A DNA stretch of 64,000 bases. Source: Rebecca billardiae RCC1528. Taxonomy: Eukaryota; Haptophyta. A program made the translations under genes and the position numbers. The notes below the pieces were generated by a model. The model had not been told where the DNA came from and ran no database searches. It saw only the letters and a program-made list of their open reading frames with translations. This document shows positions 50,548-59,261 of the stretch, one piece after another. Positions within the stretch are counted from its first letter, which is position 1. Each line of letters begins with the position of its first letter. Where the stretch lies: the NCBI GenBank assembly GCA_965240325.2, contig OZ251226.1:372001-436000 (forward strand), read 5' to 3'.

Positions 50548-51945
50548 ATGTTGCCGCTGCTGCTGCTGCTCGGGTGGTCGCTCAACGGCGACGACGTCCT
50601 CGGCGGAGCCTGCGAGCCACAGATGTACTTCGCCCGTGACGCCACCACGCTCGTTCCCAACAAGAATCACTTCACAGCCGACCTCATGGACCGCTCAGAG
50701 CGCGCAGATGGCTGCGCTGCCAGCGGCTTTCTGTTGAAGACGCCTCTCCTCCAGGGCCGCCGGAATCACGACTGCGTGATCGACGAGGAGAGCTTCGAGA
50801 TGGTCAACATCCTCGGGCGCTGGGCGCGCACTGTCGAATCGCGCAACCTGCTCACCGGCGCCTCCCGCTCGGTGCGCTCACACGGGACAGACCCGGCCGG
50901 GTGGCGCGTAGACGATCTCAACCACGTGTACGCCGTGCGCGTGCGCTCGCTGGTGGACGACAGGGACGAGCTGTGGCTGCCGTGCGGCTTCCACGGCGAC
51001 AACGTCAACGCCGAGCGCTCGGCCTCCTTCGCTCGGATCGTCCACCTGGACTCGCTCAATGTGACGGTGGGCCCGCGGCTGCTCCGCTCGGGCGGAGCAT
51101 GCTCGGCGTTGGCGCTGCACCTCGACGGCCCCGAGCGGCCCGCGCACGTGTGCACGTTCGGGGGCACGGATGGGACGCACGACAAGGGCACGCTCCTCAC
51201 GCAGGTGGCCTGCTTCGACCGCCGCGCTCAGCGGTGGCACCAGCCCTTCCCGCCGCTGCCTGTCGGGCTCGACCACTCCAACGCCGCGCTCGTGCCGGCG
51301 GGCACGTGCGGCGCCGACGAGCCGGCGAGGATTGTCCTGCTTAACTTCCGGACCGGGCACTACAGCGGGCACGTGGCGGACGTGCTCGAGCTCGACGTGG
51401 GTATGCCCGCGAACGGCACGCAGCAGCTCTCGAGCGCGAGCGCGTGGCGTCGGCTCAAGCCCAGCATGAACGTCTCCGGCGCCAGCAGCGGCCGCCAGGC
51501 GCACTCGACGCTCACGCCCCGAGACGCATCTGGGCTTGTGTCCGCGGCGGGTGGGCGCTATCTGCTCAACTTTGGCGGGGTGCACTACAGGACCGGTCGG
51601 TTCGGCGAGACCCAAGTGCATGTGCAAGACGAGGTGCGCGCCTTGGACGTCTGCCACCGATCGTGGGCGCACGTGCGCAGGCTCGGCGTGCCGCTGTTCG
51701 CACTGCAGACGTGCTCGTCTGCGGCGCTCGGGCTCAGTGTCTCGTGCGGCGGCCAGAGCGCCTGGCGGAACATGCTCAGGGTTCCCGTCCCTGGAACGAA
51801 GCTGGCCGACATGAACTTCAACTTCGACTCGTGCATCGCCCATCGCTTTCCCAGCCAGCCATATGCCAGGCTAGAAACACGCTGCCCGCACGTCGAGTCC
51901 GGGCAGTCTGGCGCCAGCTCGAGAATGGCCGGAATGGGAGCATAG
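50548..51945 (+). CDS. Secreted kelch-type beta-propeller protein
   Basis: 465 residues in one exon. MLPLLLLLGWSLNGDDVLGG is a signal peptide, with cleavage likely before ACEPQ. The rest is Trp/His/Gly-rich with repeated beta-strand modules: VCTFGGTDGTHDKG, VACFDRRAQRWHQPFPPLP, IVLLNFRTGHYSGHVADVL, AHSTLTPRD, YLLNFGGVHYRTG and VRALDVCHRSWAHVRRLGVP. These recall kelch repeats (GG...Y...W) folding as a propeller, also found in galactose-oxidase-like proteins. No copper-ligand pattern was identified, so binding rather than catalysis is likelier. Sequons NVT, NGT and NVS, and paired cysteines, fit extracellular placement. The gene lies 102 bases beyond the foldback element. Confidence 0.6.
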   Translation: MLPLLLLLGWSLNGDDVLGGACEPQMYFARDATTLVPNKNHFTADLMDRSERADGCAASGFLLKTPLLQGRRNHDCVIDEESFEMVNILGRWARTVESRNLLTGASRSVRSHGTDPAGWRVDDLNHVYAVRVRSLVDDRDELWLPCGFHGDNVNAERSASFARIVHLDSLNVTVGPRLLRSGGACSALALHLDGPERPAHVCTFGGTDGTHDKGTLLTQVACFDRRAQRWHQPFPPLPVGLDHSNAALVPAGTCGADEPARIVLLNFRTGHYSGHVADVLELDVGMPANGTQQLSSASAWRRLKPSMNVSGASSGRQAHSTLTPRDASGLVSAAGGRYLLNFGGVHYRTGRFGETQVHVQDEVRALDVCHRSWAHVRRLGVPLFALQTCSSAALGLSVSCGGQSAWRNMLRVPVPGTKLADMNFNFDSCIAHRFPSQPYARLETRCPHVESGQSGASSRMAGMGA

Positions 51946-52106
51946 TGATGATGCATGCTGCCAGGCAGCACCGACCGATGGCAACTATAAGGTTAAGCTA
52001 CGACCGAGTAACTATACCGAGCAACGGCGCGTACGTACTGTATGTCTATCACCGGCACCGATCCACTATCCAGGATCCTGCGCTCTCTTCCTCTGCTGAC
52101 TGGCTC

Positions 52107-52291
52107 TTTTTCTCTCACTGCCTCCGAGCGCGGGGCGGCCGCTTGCTGCAATGGCCGCCTCGATGAGGTGCGGCAACGCGCCACTCACCTGCCTGCGCCG
52201 GTCTGTTTTGTGGCGGTGTCTTTGTGCAGTGTTGGATGGCGTTAATCACGCCTTAACCAAGTGTGCACGTTAAATCATAGTAAACTGTACC
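52107..52291 (-). repeat. Dispersed modular repeat, reversed copy
   Basis: The reverse complement of the middle of copy 1 (ATTGCAGCAAGCGGC, CAAACAGACCGGCG, AACGCCATCCAACACTGCAC) joined to the TTAACCAAGTGTGCACG module ending ATAGTAAACTGTAC. It lies between the kelch and PIN genes. Confidence 0.7.
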
Positions 52292-52421
52292 CCCATACTG
52301 GCAAATCTGGCTGCGCGCATTTTTTAAAGTTAAAACTCATCATCGTCATCAATTCGCCTGGGAATGACGCCGGGACAGACGACGTCGGCATCGCCACGAG
52401 GTGACCCTTGCCGAGGTGAAG

Positions 52422-55050
52422 ATGGCCGACTTCCGTCCGCCGTCATGCTACGGCGCAGCACCGGCGCATCCCGGGCGGGGCCGCGGGAGCAACGCGCGCG
52501 GCGGCGCGCGCGGTGGCGGACGCGGTGGTCGTGCCCGCGGCTTTACGAGCCACCAGCCCTTCGCGCCGCTCCCGACCTCAGCGTTTGCGCCACCTGCGCA
52601 GTACGCGACGGCACATGCCACGCCGCCCGAGCCACTCGGCGCGTACAGCGCGCCCGCACTCGTGGTGGGTGACGGCGTGGGCCGCGGGGGTGGAGTGCGC
52701 ACACGCGGTGGCTTTCTTGGCGCGGCGCCTCGCGGCGGGGCACGCGGACGGGGCACATCGGCTCCGGTCGGGCAGGCGCGGCCGTTTGCGCCGCGCGGCG
52801 CACGCGTGCATGCTGATCCGGCGCCACACGCGGCGCACGGCGCGATGGACGAGGGCGCGTGGAGCGACGACGACGCCAACGCTCCCGCGGCCGCGCAGTC
52901 CACCCCGCTCCCCTCCGCCGCCGACGCGGAGGAGCGCATCAGCCGCGCAGATCTCGGCCTGAGCGCGCGCGTGTGCGGGCGGTTCGCTCCGGCCGAGCTG
53001 TTTGAGCGCAAGGGCGCGCTCGCGCTGCGCGTCGCGGCGCAGCGGCGCGCGCTCTCGGACGCGGACGTGCCCGACCTCGCGCTCGAGCTGCGGCGCGAGT
53101 GCGAGCGCATGCACGCCGAGCACGCCGCGCGGCTCGCCGCCCACGGCTCCGCGCTCAGGCCGGGCGCGCGCGTGCTGGTGGACGTGTGTGCCGAGGAGAA
53201 CTTTGGACGCCTCACGGACGCGGGCGTGGCCACGCTGTGCGCCGCGCTGTGCGCGCTCGAGCCGATCGCGCAGCCGCGGATCCTGCGGCTGCACGCGAAC
53301 GCGATCGGCGACGCGGGCGCCGCCGCGCTCGGCTCGCTGCTCCGCCGCACGCGCTGGCCCATCGAGGAGCTCCACCTCTCCCACAACCGGATCACCACAG
53401 CCGGACTCCTGTCGATTGTGCGCGCGGCGCTCGCGCCCGTGCCGCAGCGCGCGGGCGCGCCGCAGCTGCTGCCGAGCGGCGGCGGCGACGGCGGCGGCGG
53501 CTCGGGCGCGCTGCAGTACCCGCGGCTGCCGAACCGGACATGCCGCGCGGAGGCGGAGGGCGCGCGCGTGCCGCTCTGGCTGCGCGTCGAGTTCAACACG
53601 ATCGACGTGGATGAGGCTTCTCGCGCGCTCGATGCAGACGAGCGCGCGCGGCTGTGCGTCGTGTCGGCCGCGACGCGCGGAGCCGGGCCCACGCGCTGCT
53701 CGGTGCACGCGTGCCGGCGCTGCGCGCGCGGCGCCGCGCCACACGGCTCGCCGCCGCTCCCGGCCGTCCACCTGCCCTACTTTGAGCTGCAGAAGCTGCG
53801 GGGCGGGCAGCGGCTGTGCGCGGCGGGCGCGCGCCGGCCGCGCGCGCCAAGCGCAGCGGCGCGCGCCGCGGACGCAGGCGCACGCGCCGACGAGCCCGAG
53901 GCCGCCGCCGCGCCCGCCGCTGGCGCGGCCGACGGCGCCGAGCCCGCGCCCGCGCTCGAGCCGCCCGCGCTCTGGCTCCTCCTCGACACGAACGCCGTCG
54001 TGAGCATGGCGGGCGGCGCGGCGCGCGGCGCGAGCCTCACGTTTGAGCGCGTCGCGGCAGGCGCGGCCCTGTGCGCGGACGTGCGCCTCTTCCTGATCGA
54101 GACGGTGCGGCAGCAGCTCGAGGGGATCAAGGACGCGCCGGGGACGCGCGCGGACGCCTCGGCCGCCGTGCGCCGCTTCTTCGGCGCGCAGCTCGTCGAG
54201 CTCACCGAGTGCGGCTGGCTCGCCTACCTCGACACAGCTGAGGTGGAGGACCTGGCGAGGTCGCTGCCGTCGCACGTCGAGATTGCATCTGGGCGCGTGC
54301 TGCCCGGCGCGCGCGCGGCCGGCGGCGGCTCGGTGCGGCGCGACATGGACGGCCGGATCATTGACTGCGCGCGCGTGCTCAGCAGCCAGCTCGGCGCGGG
54401 GCAGCGCCTGCTCCTTCTGAGCGACGACGCCGAGCTCGTCTCGAGGGCGCACCGCCACGCCGTCCCAGCTGAGACGTGGCGGGCGCTCGACCGCGCCGCG
54501 GCGGCGCGCGCCGCTGCCGCTGCCGCCGGCGCAGCGGGCTCCAGCGCGAGCTCGGCTGCCAGGCCGGCGCCGCTCTCGGCCGCGGACGTGATCGGCGCGT
54601 GCGCGCCGCCCTGCCGCAGGCTGCTGGAGCAGGCGGTGCGCGCCGTGCGCGCGGCGCCCACCCGACCGCGCGTGCCCACCCCTTAGCCACCGGCGCGGCC
54701 GCCCGCTCATCATCGCTCCTGTGTGTGCGCGCGCGCGCGCGCGAACGCAGGGCGAGGCGAGTGCGGTGCTGCGCGGGCCGTTCGAGGAGCTCGGACTGGC
54801 CACGCAGCTGGGCGCGCAAGCGGCCGCCGCGCTGCGCGACGCTGCGGCGCGCGCCGAGGCAGGCGCGGCGCTCGCGGTCGAAGGCGCCACCTCCGCCCTG
54901 CTGCAGTGGCGCCAGCTGGCCGAGGCGCTCGAGGTAAGCAGCGCGCGATGGGATGGTCTGGCGCGCTCGCACGGCACGCTCAGCCGGCAGTCGGGCGCGG
55001 CGCAGCGCTCGACGGTCGTCGCGTCCTCCGCCGCATCTTCCTGCTCCTAG
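52422..55050 (+). CDS. RGG-LRR-PIN domain protein, putative RNA endonuclease (SWT1-like PIN)
   Basis: Start ATG 52422. Residues about 20-150 are Gly/Arg-rich with RGG and RGRG motifs, typical of RNA binding. About 255-345 holds two leucine-rich repeats of the ribonuclease-inhibitor type (ILRLHANAIGDAGAAALGSL, ELHLSHNRITTAGLLSIV). About 515-690 is a PIN fold: ALWLLLDTNAVVSM with the first Asp, LFLIETVRQQLEGIKD, DGRIIDCARVL, and LLLLSDDAELVSRAH with the last acidic pair, the order seen in SWT1/SMG6-type PIN nucleases. The exon appears to end at a GTGCGC donor near 54636-54645; the next exon starts at 54751 in the same phase (GEASAVLRGPFEELGLA) after a GTGTGTGCGCGCG tract. A 57-base in-frame stop-free intron (54934-54990, GTAAGC..GGCAG) may follow. 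If unspliced, the frame stops at 54686. Confidence 0.65.
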
Positions 55051-55234
55051 CAGCAGATGAAGACTGCGGCGTCGTCGTCGAATAGTAGTGACGGACGAAC
55101 GACGTCATCGCGCTGCTGCATGTAGTAGCCGTCAATCGTCATACAGTAGTCATACACTCAGCATACTGAGTTTATATCGCGATCATCATCCCGCGCGCTA
55201 ATAATTATATGAATTCGCGCGTCGATATATATAT

Positions 55235-56057
55235 GTCGAAGGCGTTGAAGTAAGCCCGAAACGACTGAGCTAAATCGGTTCGCGCGAACCGATTTAGCTC
55301 AGTCGTTTCGGGCTCTTCAACGCCTTCGACATAACCGTAAGTCTCCTGTGGGACACCCCGCGAGGGGCTGTAGTCCCGTCCAGTGTTCTGACGGATTTGT
55401 TGTCGAGGTTTTTCTCTCCCCGCCTGGTCTCTCCCAGGTGTTCCACCCTGCGTGCTCGTCTGCTCTGCTCTGGCTTCGTAGAGACTCCGTCTTTTGTGGG
55501 CGGTGAGCCCTTCTTGCTGCTCTGGCTTTGTGAGGCTCTTTCTGTAGTCTTTGTTGTTGACCCGGGCGACTGTACCCGGAGGTTGCGCGTCGCGGACCGT
55601 GCTCGTTTTTCTGTCGTCTTTCTTTGTCGGTCATCCTCTTCGTGCTCCCCTCTTTCGTTCTATCGTCTTTTTGCCGACTCCTCGCTTTTCATTCCCCCCC
55701 GGAGCCGCGAGGCTCTCGCGAGGTCGAAAGCGCTTCGCGTGAAAGGCCAAGAGTTGCCCGCGTCGGTCGGTCGCTGGATTCGAACAGGTGACTTTACGGT
55801 TGTGTCGAAGGCGTTGAAGAGCCCGAAACGACTGAGCTAAATCGGTTCGCGGGACCCTGCGAGAGACCAGGCGGGGAGAGAAAAACCTCGACAACAAATC
55901 CGTCAGAACACTGGACGGGACTACAGCCCCTCGCGGGGTGTCCCACAGGAGACTTACGGTTATGTCGAAGGCGTTGAAGAGCCCGAAACGACTGAGCTAA
56001 ATCGGTTCGCGCGAACCGATTTAGCTCAGTCGTTTCGGGCTCTTCAACGCCTTCGAC
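55235..56057. mobile_element. Nested foldback element with tRNA-like A and B boxes
   Basis: Each end is a palindrome of about 95 bases: unit GTCGAAGGCGTTGAAGAGCC ... ATCGGTTCGCG followed by its reverse complement (55235-55330, 55964-56057). Inside lie a 104-base inverted pair (55331-55434 versus 55860-55963) and a third half-unit (55804-55851). So the ends are palindromes nested in a larger inverted repeat. The centre (55435-55800) is pyrimidine-rich and unique. On the minus strand TAGCTCAGTCG (55839-55829) followed 54 bases later by GTTCGAATCC (55785-55776) mimics Pol III A and B boxes, but the T-arm and acceptor do not pair, so it is not a tRNA gene. AT repeats flank both sides (GATATATATAT, AATATATATATA). 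Confidence 0.75.
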
Positions 56058-57374
56058 AATATATATATATATGTCTAGCGCCGTCCTCGAAGCGCCTGCG
56101 CCATATCCGCGACGGCTGACTCCATCACTGGACTATTAGTATTAAGACTAAGTCACTTACTAAGAGTAAGACACTAGTCACCTCAAAGATGTGCGGGTGC
56201 CGTTTCTGGACGCTTCTAGCCTTGATCTCCTGAACATTTGTAGGGGAGATGAGTTTAGTCAGTCGACTGACTAAACTTTTTCTTCAATCAAGGCTCCTCA
56301 CGACTAGGCGCCGTCTTGCACGAAATCCCTATCCTCTCGTCTGGCCACGGCCCTTGGTCTGGCGGTCTTGCATCAAATCCTGGACTCGCGAGGGCAAGGG
56401 GTGGGCCCTCTACCTACGGCCGCCAAACCGGTAATACGCGTTCTGAGCCCGGTCTGGTTGCGGGCGGCCCGGGGCCGCCGCGCCCCGGCTGCCGGGGCGG
56501 CGACTCGGGGAGGCGAGCGTTGGCGCGCGCCCGCCGTGGCCGCGGCGGCAGCGGGGTCGTTGGGCCATCCCAGGGGTATCTGAGCCTCTCGACAAGGGGC
56601 CGTGGCTGCGCCTCGCGTGGGCTGTACTGCACGCGGGCAGCCGACACGAATGCGATGCGCCATCCAAGCGCGAGCCCGAGAGCTTTCGCGACACGGGTGC
56701 TGCGCGAGCACGTCTGAAGGAGCGGGCAAGGTCTCGAGAGGAAGCAGGGAGACCACAGAAGTGCTAGCTCGCAACGACAGTCAGGGAGCGCGAGCCGCCC
56801 CGCTGCGCTGCCTGAGCCGGTCGCCCCACGGGCACGGCCACGGGCCACGCGTGGCGGGCAAACGTGACTGCCGCGCGGCAAGGCTTGGTGAGTGTGTACA
56901 TGCTTCAAGTGGCTGGTCGCTGGTAGAGCTGCTGCATCCCAATCGCGAGCAGCCAGTAACAGCGACTCGGCCGCGCCGCCGCGGCCGTGCTCCGCAGTTC
57001 TGGTGCCCGCGCGGAACTGACGGTCACGGTTGCGCACCCGCGGGCGGCGAGACCAGTCAGTGGGCCGGCTCTGCCGCCGTCCCTGAGCGTGACCCGCAGT
57101 GGCGTCGCCGGGCTTGCAGGGGGGTCTAAGCCGGCCGCCCGCCCGAACCGGAGCCTGGCACGACCGTATCCGGCCCGCGCCGCCGCGCGCTGCCACAGTG
57201 GCCGGTGGCGGTGGCACGCGTCGGGCCCGCGCAGCCCGCGCGGCCCGCGCCGCCGCGCGGCCCGCGAGCGCGGGCCTCATCCGACGAATAAGACTGACGA
57301 GTATCACGAACGAATATGGCGCCAATGCGGGATAGTGCGACTGGAGTGCTGAGCCGTGACTGACTACGTCATGC
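56058..57374. other. Intergenic, with a perfect palindrome; no confident gene
   Basis: 56222-56277 has AGCCTTGATCTCCTGAAC, then a perfect 26-base palindrome AGTTTAGTCAGTCGACTGAC.. and TCAAGGCT outside it. The GC-rich remainder has long open frames on both strands (56414-57472 -, 56602-57129 +) with Arg/Pro composition and no family signature. Confidence 0.5.
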
Positions 57375-59017
57375 CTACCAGCCGTACGTACATCCCCGCC
57401 CACTATTCGGATGGTAGCCCGCGGTCGGCGGCGGCGAGCCGCCGATGATTGTCCCGCCGGTCGCTGTGACATCCTTCCACTTACGCCAGGTGAAGCGCAG
57501 GCCGATGACCGACTGGAAGTCGGTGAACAGGACGAGCTGGTGCGGGCTCTCGGCGAGCGTCGTGGCGGGAGAGAAGATCTCGGCGTAGTTGTCCGACGCG
57601 TTGCCGTTCAGCGGAGCGATCGAGAAGAAGGGCCAGCCGGGGGCGAGTGGCAAGCTCGCGTGAGATGCGAGCTCGAGCTCGTACCGGCCGCGCAGCCAGC
57701 GGCCCAGGCGGTCCTCGGCGAAGAGGTCGATGACGGCAGCATCGTACGCGGTGGCATCGACCTGGACCGATGCGCGCTCGGCTGCGTGCAAGCCTCGGCA
57801 GTGCGCGACGACGCGCGTGAGCAGCCGATCGAAGATCGCCGCCTGCTGCTGCTGGCGGACGCGAATGTGCATCGGCTCCCGCCACAGGAACTCACGGTAC
57901 CGCGCGACGAGGTTGTGCACAGCCTCCGCCGGCGGGCGGTACAGCTTCGCGCCGTGCTCGATGGCGACGATGGTGACGTGGCGATACACCTTACTGCTGG
58001 CGAGGCAGCCCGCGACACGGCGCTCGGACTCGACGCACGCCGCAACCAGATCGGCGTCCGCGGCGATGCCAATCTCATCGCGCCCTGCGCGGCGCGCGCG
58101 GGCACGCGCGCAGGACGCGCGTCAACACGGGCGGCGGGGGGGAGCGGGCACGGCGCCCGCGCAGCGGGATCCGATCGTACCGAGATCGAGCACGTGCTCG
58201 TCCGCCTCCCCGAGCAAGCACGGCCGCAGCGGGTAGCCGCGCTGCTGCCCGTCCTCCGCAGCCCCTGTCGTCGTCGGCAGCACGATGCCGCCGTCCGGCT
58301 GCTTCCAGGCCTTCAGGCCGACACCGAACTCGAATGGCATGCGGGCGGTCGGGAGCTGCGCGATGACCTCCTCGGGTGGCTCGGTCAGATTCATGTTCGC
58401 CACATGCAGCACGTTGCGCTTGGCCTTGAACGGCTGCGGCTCGGACTCGCCCTGCCTGGCATCACAGACGACGGGGCGGACGACGACACGCGGTGTTGGC
58501 GCGCCGCGGGTATGCGCGCGCAGGGAGGGATCGCGGGCGGGGCGGCGCACCTCGGGCGCTTGAACGCGGTCCATGCATTCACGAAGAAGTCCAGTGCGCC
58601 CCCGCGCGCGATGAACTCCGCAAGGTTCTTCCACACCATCACCTTGCCATGCACCGTCTCGACCTCGATCTCCTCCTCCTTCCAGTTGCCGACGTGCTCG
58701 TAGACCTCCGCAGGGTGGTAGTCTGCGGTGCGCGTCTTGCCAGGCAAGTCCTCCACGAAGTAGAACCACTTTACCATGAGGGTCACTGACCCCGCGACGA
58801 CTTCTTGACGACGCGGCGCACCTGCGCGAGCCCGGCGCGCTCCGAAGGCCTGCCGTTCTTCTGCAGCCACTGCACGACGACATGGTCTCCGATTCCGATA
58901 TTGATGCCGCGCCAGATGACGCCGACATTCCGCAATCGTCCTCCCCGCGTGGCGGCGGTGACGAGCTCCGGCGCGGTGGCCGGCGGGAGCTCCCCGCTCC
59001 GTCCATGACTTCGACAA
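57375..59017 (-). CDS. BAH-domain chromatin protein, with a frame break
   Basis: Three blocks on the minus strand. The first, roughly 59000-58551, carries a bromo-adjacent homology domain: NVGVIWRGINIGIGDHVVVQ, QKNGRPSERAGLAQVRRVVK, then after a frame change VKWFYFVEDLPGKT, YHPAEVYEHVGNW, VETVHGKVMVWKNLAEF and ALDFFVNAWTAF. The second, 58455-58181, and third, 58084-57375, join across GT-AG introns of 95 and 96 bases (58550-58456, 58180-58085) in correct phase. The C-terminal part (LFTDFQSVIGLRFTWRKWKD) is unassigned. BAH domains bind nucleosomes or modified histone tails. The frame shifts by one base near 58790-58801, inside the BAH domain, with no intron that could repair it, so this is a sequence error or a decaying gene. 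The N-terminus is unresolved. Confidence 0.5.
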
Positions 59018-59261
59018 ACCGCGAGGGGCCGTTCGACCGGCGCTCAGCCGGAACGGAGCGACTCAACCAGGCTCGGCGGTTGCTCAAAAACCTATTCATG
59101 CCCTCCACCGCCCCTGGTGCAGGCCGGGCGTTGATTGGCCGTCGGTTGCTAGTGCAGTTTTAAGAAAATCTCGTGGAACGTGGCCGGAAAAGGCACCCGC
59201 ACATCTTTGAGGTGGACTACAACCCGGCGGCGGCACCCGCCGCACCCCCTCTGTCTGCTCG

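Noticed and set aside
55740-55852. A tRNA gene on the minus strand (A-box and GTTCGAATCC B-box)
   Set aside because: The T-arm has mismatches, the acceptor halves do not pair and the anticodon arm does not fold, so only the promoter-like boxes remain.
58085-58180. A GC donor for the second BAH-gene intron
   Set aside because: A GTACGA donor at 58180 fits in phase 1 and is simpler.
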